Positions 44,645 through 58,361 of a stretch of DNA of 64,000 nucleotides are shown in pieces. A model generated the notes under the pieces. It did no database searches and had not been told where the DNA came from. It saw only the letters and a program-made list of their open reading frames with translations. The position numbers were made by a program, and so were the translations under genes. This stretch comes from Heterostelium album PN500 (taxonomy: Eukaryota; Evosea; Eumycetozoa; Acytosteliales; Acytosteliaceae): assembly GCF_000004825.1 (NCBI RefSeq), contig NW_008805064.1, forward strand, positions 1,116,001 through 1,180,000. Direction: 5' to 3'. How positions within the stretch are numbered: the stretch's first letter is position 1; every line of letters starts with the position of its first letter.

Positions 44645-46899
44645 TGTTATTTTTTTTTTACCTTTTTTAACTTTTTTAATTTTTTACTTTTTTTTTTTTT
44701 GTTTTGAAATTAAAAAATGTATGTTTTTTGATTGTTGCCGCCTTAATTAATGGTTTACCAAAAAAAATTTGTTTTATCTGTTTGATCTGTTTTTTTTTTT
44801 TTTTTTTTGGAAATGGAAAAAAAAAAAGAAAAAGAGAGATAGGTTTTAATAAAATAAACAAAACCAAACCAAATTTGATAGTAATTTAATATTCCTTCCT
44901 TTTAAAAAAAAATTGAAAATAAACAATTTTGGTTGGTTGATTTTGATTTATTACTTTTACTTTTGATGATCAATTTAGAAGAAATAGAAGATTTGAGTGA
45001 GTGAGTGTGAGTGTGTGGTGAGACTATAGTGGATGTTTGTTTGTTTTTATGCAAATGAATAAAAAAGTTGTGTGTGGTTATTTGTTTGTTGTTTATTGCT
45101 TTTTGACAATAGAATAGAAGAGATCTCAAGCAAGATGATGCAGTGATCAAAATTGGTTGAAGTTGATGACTGAATTCCAATGTGATATCGACTTGTCTCT
45201 CTCTAAAAAAAATATGTGGAATATTGCAGACACAAAACTATTGTTGCGTTTATTCTAATGTAGAAAATAATATATAAAGAGAAGAGACTTGAAAAAAAAA
45301 AAAAGTAAAAATAAAATCCTAAAACTAAAAACAAAACTGTTGGTTGGTGATGATGGTGATTTGATTTGATTGATTACTGCAATTGTTATTGAATGAAACC
45401 AGAGAGAGATTTGTTTGTCTTTTTTTAATTGAAAGTAATTTGTTTTTTATTTTTGTTATTTTTTTTTGTTATTTTTTTAGGTTTGGGGGATTTTTTAATG
45501 TTTTTGTTTGGTGTGTCACCCTGCCTGTCGTTCTACTGGCAGAATCAGCAGATAATGTCAACATCTCATAGATAAACACACAAAAACAAATGAAAAAGCA
45601 AAAAAAACTTTGAAAAAAAGTCAAATTTTAATTCATCTGAGGGTATAATAAGTTCCAGCCCCATCAACCTACAAAAAAAAAATCGAGTGAAAAAAAAAAC
45701 TTGTTGTTCCGCAACCCCACAAGGTTAGATTTGAGAAATTAAAATTGATAAAATTTGACCACCTACATTGAATTAAATTGGCCCAATAGCAACATTCTGA
45801 TTTGATTTGTCAATTTATCTGATAAAACAGCAAAAGCTAAAAACAAAAAAAAACCATTAAAATCCAAAAAATAAAATAAAAATTTCATTTTTCGTGCAAA
45901 AATTTGAAGGGATATGCCATAGAATGTCATCAATTTCGAAAAAGAAAAAGAAAAAATTTGGTGGTTGAAAAAAAAAAAAAAAAAATGCGAAAATAGTAGT
46001 TAACCACTATTCAAGCAACTTGTTGGCTGTGCTGCTGTTGTTATTTGTGTTTTTGTAAAAAGTGTGTGAACAGGAATTTTAATAGTAATTGCCACCAACA
46101 CCATAAGAAAATGTAATCTCCAAAAGCCGGCTCTATTGTGTTTAATGGGAAGTTCCTCAATTTCACCATAACAAACAATATGAATCATTGTAACATTGTA
46201 AAATGCATTAAAGTGTCAACTTACGTAGTACGAGAGAGACAGTGGAATCTCTTAAAATCTAAAATACTTTTCAATTCAATGTTCAATGAGGGATGCACAA
46301 AAATTGTTATGAATGGATGTTTGTTTTTTAGATCGATCAAAAAAAACACATAGTTTTCTCATGAAAAACAAACTCTGAAGAATTTTCTTTTACTTTTGTT
46401 AAAAGTAAGAATTTGCCTTTTCCAATAACAGACTTGAGGTACTTGTTTTTTGCAACGTAACAAAGAGATATTTTTTAAAAAATCTTTAGTATATCTCAAA
46501 AATTTAAAAGATAATACAAAGATTCTATATCATATCGATCTAGATCTTGAGATATTCACACATCTATTTACTTTTTCAATGTATATTATAGATATGTGAA
46601 AAAGTAAACAAATAAATAAATAAATAAAAAAACATTAATGACAGAATGAATATCTACCTAAATTGTAAAATTACAATCCATTAGAAATTTGAAATAACAA
46701 GACAAGTAGTATTAATATGTGATATGATTGATGTACAATTGTTTTAATTGGTGTATAGAAACCAATTTGATGTTTTTCATAAAAAAAAAAAAAAAGTAGT
46801 TAATTTAAGAATTTTGTTTTCTTTTTCATTTATTACTGTGTGTCTAAATCAATCAATTAAATACTAGTTTCTTTATATATATTATATTTATTTATTAAT
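44645..46899. other. 2.25 kb spacer, no gene
   Basis: A+T-rich with long homopolymers (for example 44787-44808, 45970-45987). It should hold the promoters of the two divergent genes. A 12-bp inverted repeat (TTTACTTTTTCA at 46567, complement at 46597) is present but easy to get by chance here. No frame was convincing. Confidence 0.5.
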
Positions 46900-48033
46900 A
46901 TGCTGAATTTGAATAAGAAGAAATTAAGAGGCAAAAATACATTTGTGTTTGAGAGTGATAAGCTTGAACATTTGATAGAGGGTATCTATGCGAATGCATC
47001 CACTGACGATAAGATATTCTCCCAGCTTGCCAACAATCAATTAAAGATATCAGAGTTTCCTGAGAAAGAAGATGTAGTAGATGATGACGACGACGAAGAG
47101 GAGTATATAGATGAGAATGGAGATTATGATGACGATGATGATGAAGATGGTGAAGAGAACTACGAGAGTTACAACGAGGAAGAACAAGATGATAATGAAT
47201 ATTATTACGATGCCGATGATGAAGATCAAGATGGAGACAATAACAACAACAAAAGCAAAGATGAGGAGGAAGTGATTAGAGAGTTGGAAGAAGTCAACCA
47301 ACAGAATGATAAGATCAGAAAGGAGTTGGAGGTGCTCAATAGAAATAAAGAATTGCTGGCTCGCGACGTTCAAAAGGCAAGGAAGGAGGTCGACGAGCAG
47401 AAACAACAGTTGGATAGCTGGGCCGATCGTGTCAAGAAGTCTAATCAGGACAAAGAGAGTCTGAGGAGTGATTCGGAGCGGCAGAAGGCAATCAACGCCG
47501 AGCAGAACAAACAGCTGGAGCAACTCAAGAAGGAGCTGAACGGCGTACGAAACGAAAAGACAGCGATCGACAATGAGATCACCAACCTGCAGAGACGTCT
47601 GCAAGAAGAGAAGAACAAGAAAGTGACCACCGAGATGAAACCGATCGTCGACAAGCTGAAACTGGTCGAAGAGGAAAACAACAAACTCACAGGAGATCCA
47701 AACACCCTCAAGAAAATGGATCTCGAACAACTCTCAACTCTTGGCAATACACTGACACATACTCTACACAAAGTGAATGAATTACAATCTCAACAAGTAA
47801 GTAATTTATGATTATTGTTGTTGTGGTTTAAACAACATGATTTGTTACTAACTATCGTTATTCAATATAAGATACAATCTAAAACATGTATTATTTGTTA
47901 TGAAAGAGTTAGAAATGTTTGCTTTTTACCATGTACTCATTGTGTTACTTGTTATATATGTTCTGCCAGTATAAATGAATGTCCAATGTGTAGAGTTGAT
48001 ATTTCAGATCAAATTAAACTTTTGGATCAGTAA
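46900..48033 (+). CDS. Acidic coiled-coil protein with C-terminal RING finger
   Basis: Exons 46900-47796 and 47872-48033, 352 residues. An N-terminal ~50 residues is followed by a very acidic stretch (DDDDDEEEYIDENGDYDDDD and more), then about 150 residues of charged coiled coil (ELEEVNQQNDKIRKELEVLN). The second exon is a C3HC4 RING of the IAP/MGRN type: CIICYERVRNVCFLPCTH, CYICSASINECPMC. It should act as an E3 ubiquitin ligase that dimerises by the coiled coil; the substrate is unknown. A similar RING closes the gene at 52890, but the rest of the proteins is unrelated. Confidence 0.8.
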
Positions 48034-48472
48034 ATTATCATAATAATAATATTTGTATTTAGCAACAACCAACCAACCAACCAACCAACCAATAATTTAA
48101 AGCACAATTGCTATCTATCTAACTAGCTGTAATGTTAGTATCACTATAGTTAGGATTTATACATACATATAGATAACATTATGATGGCAAAAGTTTTTTT
48201 TTTTTTTTTTCAAACTCTCCGGTCACCCCTTTAAAGCCAGAGATTCTGGAAATAATAATTAAAATATCTATCTATTCAATCAACTTTAAAAGTAAAGTAG
48301 TAAAATAAATTAAATTAGTTCAAAAGTAATATACAAAATTACTTTTTATTAGTTTTATAATATAGTATAATGTGGTTTTTAGTTTATAAAGTTAGTTTTA
48401 TTGTATAGTTTTATTGTTTATTTTCCCTGAAAAAAGTATAGTATAATGTTATTATTATTGAATTAAATTAAA
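48034..48472. other. Convergent 3' spacer
   Basis: Contains a perfect (CAAC)n run near 48067-48090 and a T-run at 48196. No gene. Confidence 0.6.
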
Positions 48473-50382
48473 TTATTTTGAGTTACTGTTGTTTGAGTTT
48501 GATTGTTGATCAACGGGTGTTGGAGCGGATCCCCATGAGGCCTTGTTGGTTTCGTAGTTTGGATCGGTGTATTGGTGTTGCTCGGTGAGGAATTCCTTCC
48601 AGCAGTCGGAAGCCTTGAGGAAGTGTTCCAAATTCAAACGGATAACATAATTGAGGATTCTCTTGACTTCGTAGTTTCGTTTGGCGTCGAAACGTTGCAA
48701 TTCGATCTTGGTGGTGGCGCTCACACGTTCGTATTCCTGCTTGGCTTCGGCCAGCTTCTTTTGGCCGTCGGCAAGTTCCTTCTCAGAGGAACCGGCCTTG
48801 ATCGAGCCGGCTTGCTTGAGCTTCTCGTGCTTGTCACGTCGCGACTCGACGGTTCTCTCCCAGTTCTGGAAGCTCAACAGTGAGTCGAGACGATCATTCA
48901 ACAACTCCTTGACGGCGTTCAACACCTTGATGTAGTCGCTGAGACCCTCCTCAAAGAACGATGCTTCGGCATTCGAGAGATCCTCCATGCCGTTCTTGAT
49001 GTTGGTCTGCACCTGTGTCATGCGCTGCACGCTGTTGGCAATGTCTTGCGATTGGGCGATCTCACCCGACGAAAAAGTGAGACCGGCGCTGCTGAAATCG
49101 GCGAGAGCGAATGCGAGATCACGACGCTTTCTAATGACGTTGCCGACGGTATCAGCCAAACGCTTCAAGTTGGTGTCGAGCTGCACGACGTAGCTCTTCT
49201 TGTCGTCGAACCATGGGTCGATCTCCTTGACCGAGTGTACCGATGCAATGTTTGAGATGTTTGCGGCGGCATTACCAAAGAACGATGTAATCTTTCCGAA
49301 TCCCTTTGACTCTTGTTGTGGTGGCGACAACACAGTGCTGCTCTCCATATCGTTGCCTGGTCTGGCCGATCTTGCAGCTGCCATCTGCTCGTCTGTTCCC
49401 TCCAAAAAGATTGTCAACTCATTCGAATGTACCAATGATTCGCTCTCTGCAATTCTATTCAAGAATTTCTCCAACTCTCTTCTTCTAGATTCTACAAATT
49501 CCTTATTAAATTTATCTTTTTTTTTTTTATACAAAATGATGACAATTAATATTAATATTGATATTCCATTCCAATAAAACAATTCGATTGTTGTTGTTAT
49601 TATTACTTACTTAGAACTGCTTTCTCTGGTAATGGTGGTACGATTGTTCCTCTTCTTGTTTCTTTAAGAACGTTTCTCAACCAGAGGAAATCGGAATATC
49701 TTCTTGTGACTGTGGTTTCCTTCTTGTAGTCTGGACGATCCACCAAGAATGCCAATGTATATATCTTATAGGTAACGAATGAGTTGATACCATCACCCAA
49801 CTTCTCTGGATCCTTTACAGTGATATCCATTTGATTCTTGATTTGATTTGGCAATGATGTTCTCTTTTCATCTTTCAATCCATTACCTGATACACTCAAT
49901 CTCTATAATAATAAAAATAACCACCACACAAATATATATTATACATTATTAATTATCATAGATACACACACAAAAAACACACATATATGTGTTTATCAAT
50001 TTTAAAATCATTAAACTTACATCAAATTGATTCAATGAATTGTGTGGAGTTGGTTGTGTGGAGACAACTGTGGTGGCAAACTGTGGTTGAATCGATGGGT
50101 ATGCTGGTGGTGGACTGACTTTTTGTTGAACTACTACTGGTGGTTGTTGTTGTTGTTGTTGTCCACCAAATGGATTCGATGCATCATAACTATTATCCAA
50201 TGGTTCTGCAGACTATACATATTTATTATAATGTTTGAGAATTAAATTGAATTGAATTAGTTTGATATTACTCTCACACTCTCTTCAATAATAATAATAA
50301 TAATAAGACTTACAAAAGTAGAAGAATTATCTTCATATGTAACTTGTGTACTGAAAAGTAAATTACTGTTATAGTTTGACAT
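48473..50382 (-). CDS. vps5: PX-BAR sorting nexin, Vps5/SNX1-like retromer subunit
   Basis: Exons 50314-50382, 50021-50212, 49611-49902 and 48473-49515, 531 residues. The N-terminus has an NPFGG-type and P/Q-rich linker. The PX domain (about 95-225) binds PI3P on endosomes: YKIYTLAFLVDRPDY, VTRRYSDFLWLRNVL, IVPPLPEKAVLNKF and FVESRRRELEKFLNRIAE, where RRYSDF and the PPLPEK loop are the lipid-site marks. The rest is a Vps5-type BAR domain with long helices (LDTNLKRLADTVGNVIRKRR, LSFQNWERTVESRRDKHEKL). It shapes endosomal tubules with retromer. SNX2-type naming is equally possible. Confidence 0.87.
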
Positions 50383-52889
50383 TTCTTCTTAATCTATCTA
50401 TACTATATTCTATACTATCTATATTATCTTATCTGTATATCAATATTATCTAATCTGTGAAAAGAAAAAAAAAGTTTTTTTCGAGAAAAAAACAGAACAG
50501 TGGTTAATTAAATTATTAATTAAAATGGTCCAAATTAATTGTTTTTTGTTTATGCAAGAGATGCTGTTTGGTTTGTTGTTGCTTGGTCAAAACAGTCAGA
50601 GAATGAAAATAAGCAAATTAACTTCTTTTAAAAACAAAAAAAATGAATAAATAGTATATTTTGGAAAAAAAACATGAAAAAAAAACAAAAAAGGTCCAAC
50701 ACACAATGCCTTGAGGTACTTAAAAACAACAGAAGTTGCGCTGTTTGTAATGTACTTTTTTGCAATTTATGTTTGTTTTATGCTGAATTTGAATGTGTTT
50801 GGTTTTGGTCCAAATTGGAAGAATGAAAGAAATTTGTCAAAATCCTAGAATCCAAAGATATATTAATGATTGGATTGTGTTTGATTGTTTATACAAAATT
50901 ATAATTGTAAGGTTATGATTATTTATTTTAGTAATGTATACTTTTTTTTTTAAAGGAAAAGAAATTATAAATACTATTTTAATTTCAAAACAATATGTTT
51001 AATTGTTTAAATGTTTTTTTTTAATATTTAGTAATAAAATAATGATTTATTATTATTTTATAAATATGAATATTTATAAATTAAAATTATCAAATATGGT
51101 TAATGATGGAGCGCATCAACCTGTGATGATATGATGATGGTGATTTTGGCGATGATGGTAGGGTGACAAGTTATTTTTCGATTAGATAATTTGACTTTGA
51201 TTAGTTTTGATTGTAAGAGTGAGTGTGAGTAAGTGTGTTGTGGTTGTGTTGTGTGTGAGTTTTAATAAGTTATCGTATTTGATTTGGGTGGAATAGATAG
51301 TGTGGCAGTTGTGTTTTTGATGGAAACCAATTAATAATTTTAAAACACAACTATTGTATTATATTTTTATAAAAATTGATTATAGAAATCATTTAAGCAA
51401 ATACATCAGAGCATATATCTATAAATATTAATTACTACAATCTATTATTCACTTTACAACTATTATTATTATTAAAAATAGATGAATCCGTGAATTGAAA
51501 ACATGATGATGAATCAATCGTATAATCTAATCTTTTCTACTGCTATAGTACAATTCTTTATCCAAATAAAATCCCTCTAATCCTATCCTACCAAACCTAA
51601 AACAAACAAACAAAACAAACAAAACAACCAATATAATATAGTTGATATGATATATACTTAAAAAGAAACAAAATGATTGTATTGTAATTGTATTGTATCT
51701 GTAAACTGAATTGGTAAACTCTACTACTACAACTATTACTACTAAATCGCAAACTGTATCTTTATTTTTTATTGGTAACAAAAGAAAATAATAAAACAAT
51801 TGCAAAATGAATGAATTCTTATTATTATTTAGATATTTCTTTTTGCTTTGTTTTGTTTTTTTTTTAAATTCCTTTTCAATTTTTTTTTTATTTTTCAACA
51901 ACAATCATATGAGTTCGATTTGTTTGACCCACACAACCAATGAACAGGAAAAAAAAAAAATTAAACAGACTTTTCTAAAAGTTTGCAAAACTGATTTTTT
52001 TTAAATTTGGATTTATTTGTTGACCTCATAATTCTATTACCCATTTGATGATCATTTTAAACTACAAAAAAAATTAAAAAAAACCAAAAATAATAATAAT
52101 AATTTAAAATTAAAAAAGATATTTAAAAGTAAAACAGGTTACACCTCTTTACAAATTTTGATGGTCAATAAAAAAAGTTACATAAATTTAAAAAATATTT
52201 TTTTTTTTTCAAGTGTTTCATTGTTAAATTTTTTATTATTATTTACTTCTCTTCTTGTTTTGGACTTTAATCATTATATTTGATTTGGCAGATAATAATT
52301 TAATCATTGTCATTTCAATTTAAACTTTTTTGGTCCGAATATTTTAAAATGAATCTCGATCATAGATAGAAGAGCACTCAGAAGTCTTAGAAAGTAATAT
52401 TTTCATTGATAGTTCCATAAACTGATGTGGTACAACATATGTTTTAGGTGCCAAAGTAGGCGAATTGTAAAAGCTAATATTATAAATAATATTTAATACT
52501 CATCAAAAGATTTATTATTCCTTGACAATACAGATGTACATAGTCTGATAAATAAATAACTATATTACTTGTGATTTATCAAAGTTGGTTGACCACATTT
52601 TGACAAACTTTATCAAAAAAAACAATTTTTTTTTTGTTTTTTTCAAACCTTCTATGCAAAGAACGCAAAACACTGTTAAATGAGTCATAATTATTAATTT
52701 AAATTTTAATATAAATATTTTTAAGATCTTAAGTTTGGTTTAGTTTAGTTTATTGTTTTTTAGTTTATTTGTAATAATAACAATATATAATAATAGATAT
52801 ATTGTTTATTTGTTTATATAATATAATTATTTGTTTCTCAAGAAAAACAAACAAACAAACAAAGTAAGTTAATTTGTTTTTAAAATAAG
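50383..52889. other. 2.5 kb spacer with one possible coding scrap
   Basis: Mostly A+T-rich. On the minus strand 52344-52475 one frame reads TLAPKTYVVPHQFMELSM and on to a stop, preceded by an ATTAG that could be an acceptor; it may be a last exon or relic. No domain recognised and no gene called. Confidence 0.45.
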
Positions 52890-54610
52890 ATGGGATCCGG
52901 ATGGAGTAATGCGAGATGGGAGTATGGATTCTATCCTAGACCTGGCGCAGATGGCGAACAACAACTACAACAGAATCAACAGAATCCACAGCAACAAGAG
53001 ATTGAAATCATCGATAGTAACAATATCAATGACACTCAGATGTCGACGCTCTCATCGATTCTACCACAGATCTACACTACCAAGACTGTCAGTAGTAAAG
53101 TGAATATACTGCGTGACACCATCATCTTTGATCGCATAGACAAACGAATTGGTGGTGGTGGTACTAGAGTAGTAGTATCCACAAACAACAACAGCAACAG
53201 TGATACCATTGCAGTCTTACCAACCTCAATAATAGAATCTGATAATTATCCAACCATTGAAGTAGAGGAAGAAGAAGAAGAAAAGGCGGTAATAGATAAC
53301 AACAATATTAATACAGCGGAGACATCTACATATACAACTACTACTTCAACAACTACCTCTACAACAACAACAACTAATAATAATAATAATAACAATAGTA
53401 TATTTAATAAATCAGTTGAAGAAGAGGATGGAGAAGAGTTGGAAGGTAATTCACCACCCAAGCCAATTGCAAAACCAGAGGGAATCTATAATATTAAATT
53501 CAAATTCGACACTGAAGAGCCTTGTATCATTGAAATATACATTGTTGCAGCTGATACTTTTAATAAGTAAATATCATTCTTTTTGTTAATATAATTTTGA
53601 CAATTTGCTTATTAATTTACTTATTAATTTAATTATCAATTATAATAGTATTACATCACATACAAAGTTAGGACCATTCTACTATCAAGAGGGATTGAAT
53701 CAACAGTTTTCATTATCACCATCAGAGTATATAGATCTATCAAAGTATACACATTTAGATATAACAACTTGTAATATAGAGAAAGTTCAATATCCTGTTA
53801 TAATAACTTTAAAGACAAGTATGTTGTAGTATATATGATTCCTCTAGAGGTTTGCAAACTAACTAATAGACTATTATTAAATATAGATTCTTATGTAGTT
53901 GAAGAAAGAAAGCAATCAAGTATATTAGAGACATCTACAACACCTGTACCACCACCATTAACAACAACAACAACAACCACTACAACTACTACAACTACTA
54001 CACCAACAACAACAACAACAACAGAACCAGTTACAGTTTCATTAGAAAAGTTAAATATTAATAGCAGTAATAGTAATATTAATGATACGGTAATAAGATG
54101 TCAATATACATACTTGGCATTGTTAGCATGTAATGATCAAACCTATGCAATTAAACCACTTAAACAAAAGACAATCGTAAGTTAATATCAAAGGAAAGAG
54201 AAGAGAGATTGTTTATTAATTGGGTTAATTAACTGAATTAACTTTGTTTTATTCAATCAGTTTGGACAACAAAATTATATTGTACATGATATTTATGGTT
54301 TGGAGCATAATTCAGAGGATAATCGTGAGTGTGTCGTCTGTTTGACTGAGCCAAAAGATATACTTGCCATTCCATGTAGACATTTCTGTTTGTGTTCAAA
54401 GTGTGCAGAGACTATGAGAACCGTTTCAATTAAGTGTCCAATTTGTAGATCACGTAAGTAACAGTAGCAGCAGCAGCACAATAGATCTATATTGAGTAAC
54501 ATTAGAAAATGGAATTTAACAAACTAATTTTTCAATTTAATCAACATATCAATATATTTATAGCAATCAGATCATTATTAAAGATAAATACAAAAGAGAT
54601 ACAAGCTTAG
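52890..54610 (+). CDS. mgrn1: Mahogunin/MGRN1-like RING E3 ubiquitin ligase
   Basis: Exons 52890-53566, 53649-53818, 53887-54176, 54261-54453 and 54564-54610, 458 residues. It starts MGSGWSN; Gly2 with Ser at 3/6 suits N-myristoylation, though MGRN1 proteins vary here. The MGRN domain shows YNIKFKFDTEEPCIIEIYIV, LGPFYYQEGLNQQFSL, YPVIITLKT and IKPLKQKTI-FGQQNYIVHDIYG; the RING at the end shows CVVCLTEPKDILAIPCRH, CLCSKCAETM and CPICR, then IRSLLKI. This order is that of MGRN1/RNF157, ligases of the endosomal system. Poly-T and poly-N inserts interrupt the domain, as usual in dictyostelids. Confidence 0.88.
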
Positions 54611-54833
54611 ATTGATTCAACAGGGTAGTCTTTATAATGATAATAATAATAATAATAATAGTTTTACCAGTATCTTGTTTTATCTATACGTAATGTTTCA
54701 TCTCGTTTTTCTTTTTAATTATTTCAATAATTGTAAATAACAGCAACAACAATAACAATAGTAATAATAGTAATAGCTAAAATATAGTTGTAACCATAGT
54801 AAGATGATACATTCTATAACGTTTATTTTTCTA

Positions 54834-56336
54834 TTAAATCAAATTGTAGATAGCTATGAATGTATTAAATAAATCTATATAGTTTTATAAAATAACATAA
54901 CAATAGTAGGATTGTTAGTTTGTTTGATTGCTTATTACATATATTTATATATTAAAGTTAACACTTACTTCCTAAATATAATTTATTCTCATGAACATAA
55001 GTACATGTTATTGTCTTGAAATGGTTTGATGTTGTCTCTAAAGATTCCATTATTTCACCAGTCTATTTACAGTATAAGTAAGTTGTAAAGTATATATAAG
55101 TATATTGGTAAGTTAATAGATAGTTAATATATAGTTATTAGTTAAATTTTAGTTAGTTACATGAGAATCGGCAATAATGATAGAAGGTGGTCCCAATGGA
55201 ACTCCATTATTTGGAATAGTATGAAACAACTTTCTTAGCAATGGATATCTATAAAGGTAATCATAATACGTTCTCTTGGAAAATATTGATATATAAAGCT
55301 TGCCATCAGAGTAATCGATACCATCTGGATATCCAGGTAGATTATCAACAATGACATGTGATTTTCCAGCTATATAAAAAAGGATAGATTGATCCATGGT
55401 TGATTAATTCATGAAATAACCAAATTCTAAACTTAAATAAAACACTTACTGTTTGGACCTTTTAACCAATATTTTATAACTCTATATCTACATGTCTCTA
55501 CTAAATAGAGACTTTCACCTTTTTCATCGAGTGCAACTCCATTTGCATAGGAAATGCCTTCGAGTAGAATTTTGGTTTGCTTTGTCGCGGGATCGTATGA
55601 GAGAAGCTTTCCAAACTGCGCCGAGGTTGCACAGGTATAGAGAGAAGGTATTTTTGTATTCCAATCACCTGAGTTGTCAAGGAAAGGTGCCAGCTTGGTG
55701 CTGTCACTGAAATAGATCAATCCATCTTCGAAGTTCGATGTTACATCGTTGACAAAGTTCAACTTTGTATTGTTTACGGTTGCAGTTAGTAATATCATAT
55801 CTCCCGAATCTTTGTCGACTCTAAACAATCCTTTGGCAGAATCGGCAATCAACAAATTGTCATCGCGATCGAAATCAATTCCAAGCGGTCTACCACCGGT
55901 GTGTACATAATGATAACTGTTCATTGGTTTGCCAATAGAGATTGAATCGATAAAATCGAATGGAGCTTTCATATATCGAATCTCACCTGATCCAGTTGAA
56001 AAATATAGATCACCATTACGATTGAAAGATATTGATTCAGGTCCATGTATTTCACCTATGAAAGAAAACATTACTAAACAATCTATCCTCCATATTTATT
56101 TTATTGATCAATAAGAAAATTAAAGATTTACCTAGGTCCAAATATTTTATTTTCTTTTCCAATTTCTTTGTTACATTTTCCAGACTTGTAAGTGGGAGGT
56201 AGTCAAATCTTTGAAATTCTAGATCGGGCCAGTATTGATTGCCATAGAGTTGATAGGTTGGAAACCAAGCCAGCACACAAACTATTATTGAAAGAGCAAA
56301 TACTAGAATACTAAAATAAGAGTTATTATTAAACAT
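54834..56336 (-). CDS. APMAP / strictosidine-synthase-like membrane protein, copy 1
   Basis: Exons 56132-56336, 55450-56055, 55161-55369, 54969-55062 and 54834-54874, 384 residues. An N-terminal membrane anchor (YFSILVFALSIIVCVLAWF) makes it a type II protein; the lumenal part is a six-bladed beta-propeller. Seen: GEIHGPESISFNRNGDLYFS, HTGGRPLGIDFDRDDNLLIA, DVTSNFEDGLIYFSDS, GKLLSYDPATKQTKILLEG, YANGVALDEKGESLYLVETC and LPGYPDGIDY. Animal APMAP has arylesterase-like activity; the plant relatives are mostly not strictosidine synthases. The last exon is only 41 nt: without it the frame would run into GSKC and a stop, whereas splicing gives LGNLFNTFIAIYNLI, which fits the family end. Confidence 0.87.
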
Positions 56337-56489
56337 TTCTAAAATGTTACTAATAAAAATGAAGTTAAATCCTTTTTTTTTTAAAAGGTCAGTCGAATTA
56401 AATTTGGCTACCACTCACTCCTTTGTTAAATTTAAAACCCCACACACAAAAGAAACATTCAATTTAATATATTTTTTATTGGTTTGTTA

Positions 56490-58057
56490 TTATTGATTTT
56501 GTTCGAACACAGAGATAAAAGAATTAAACAAGTCTGGTTGTTGAAGTTCGGTTAGTAAATTTGTAATATCGCTACTTATCAAAGATAATAATAATTTGTA
56601 AAATAAATAAATAAAGATTGATACTTACTACCCATATAAAGTTTATTATCCTTTCTGGTTGTGCTTGTTAGCGTTATCATGTGGTTTGTACGAGTTTCCA
56701 ATATTTCTAATATTCTACCATTCTATTTTTGAATGAAATGATGATAAATCATGAAAATAAAAATAATGATGTTATAGTTGTGTAGTTATTAGCAATTAAT
56801 ATTAATAATAAAATAAAAATAAAAATAAAAATAAATATAGAAATAAATGATATTTACATTTGCATCCAACACAGCAATTGAAGAGAGCGAGTGACTTGGA
56901 ACATAATGATATGGAATTGAGAGGTAAAGTCTCTTTAGCAATGGATATGGCTGGAGGTGATCGAATATCGTTCTTTGACAGAATAGAGTAACATATAATC
57001 TGTTGTTTGGTGCCATTTCAATGCCATCTGGATATCCAGGTAGATTCTCTGCAAAAACCTCTGATTTACCAGCTACACATGTGTATTAAAAGGTGTTGTG
57101 AACATTGTCAGTTATAAAATAATTAAAAAAAAAAAAAGAGTTAAACAAACATACCTTTTGGACCTTTTATCCAATATCTTATAACTCTATATTTGCAAGT
57201 CTCTGTTATAAATACACTTTCTCCTTTTTCGTCGAGTGTCACTCCGTTACCACAAGTGAGACCGTCTACAAGTACTTTGGTTTCCAGAGTGACAGGATTG
57301 TAAGATAGCAATTTTCCTTTGGTTTGCATGGTGGCACAAACAAAGAAAGATGGTCCTTCAGTGTTCCATTGACCGGTGTTATCAATAAACGGTGCCATTC
57401 CAAAGCTGTCACTGAAATAGATGATTCCATCATCACCGGGTTTGACATCGTCGATAAACAAGAGTTTAGTTCCATTAGCTGAACCAGTGAGAATTGTAAG
57501 AGTGTTGGTACCTCTCTCAAACTTTAATAAGCCTTTGACAGGATCTGCAATCAATAGATTATCGTCCTTATCGAATTTAATTCCAAGAGGTCTGCCACCT
57601 GTATGAATAAACGGTAGACTGTTGTCAATCGATGAATCTGGAGCGTTTGAGAATTGAATAGGAGCTTTCAAGTATCTGATTTCACCAGATTCAGAACTGA
57701 AATAAAGATCACCTTTACTGTTGAATGCAACTGTTTCCGGTCCTCTAGATTTACCTTTTTATTTAAGTATTGATGAATACATGTATTTTAGATGTTGAAA
57801 GATATATTTATATTGTACTTACCAATATTAATATATTTAAGATGATTATCTAAAAGTACTTTTGTAACATTTTCGAGATTTGGATAGGCTGGTGGTGAAA
57901 ATGATAGGAATGGAATAACAGGATGTCTCTGAAGATTGAATGTTATGTATGTCGGAAATAGCGATAGTAATCCTATAGCTACTGATAAAGCAAATATAAA
58001 CATACTGAAATAACCAAATCCATAGTTTACTGTTGGTTTCTGATGTTTTGTTTTCAT
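56490..58057 (-). CDS. APMAP / strictosidine-synthase-like membrane protein, copy 2
   Basis: Exons 57823-58057, 57155-57754, 56858-57072, 56629-56722 and 56490-56533, 395 residues. Same layout and same four intron positions and phases as copy 1. Anchor: MFIFALSVAIGLLSLFP. Propeller marks: RGPETVAFNSKGDLYFS, HTGGRPLGIKFDKDDNLLIA, GIIYFSDSFGMAPF, CGNGVTLDEKGESVFITETC and LPGYPDGIEM. The last 44-nt exon gives MGNLFNSFISVFEQNQ. It is the middle of three head-to-tail copies, 153 bases from the start of copy 1. Confidence 0.87.
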
Positions 58058-58361
58058 TTTATAGTATTTTATCTATCTGTATTCAGTGTTTGAAAAAAAA
58101 AAAATGAAATTATTTTCCCAATCACACTTGTACTGTTTATATACTGATTGATAAAATTTAATCTTTATTATAAACAACACCATTTTAAGCGATCCCACCA
58201 CAAACTATGAATTCAATTCACCCCGATGTTATGAAAAACCACGTGATCACAAACCTTGAAGATAATGAAAAATAAGCAAAAAAAAGATGTTCAAAAGCCC
58301 GCAAAAAAATTATGTGCAACGTCATCAGGTATTTTATGATCATCGTCTATTATATATTTAT
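58058..58361. other. Spacer between APMAP-like copies 2 and 3
   Basis: 300 A+T-rich bases; promoter of copy 2 and 3' end of copy 3. Nothing else recognised. Confidence 0.5.

Noticed and set aside
46567-46608. 12-bp inverted repeat
   Set aside because: Almost pure A/T with an 18-nt loop in a very A+T-rich spacer; chance is a sufficient explanation.
47050-47730. Minus-strand hydrophobic ORF that looks like a membrane protein
   Set aside because: Antisense of the acidic/coiled-coil codons of the RING gene (GAT/GAA read as ATC/TTC).
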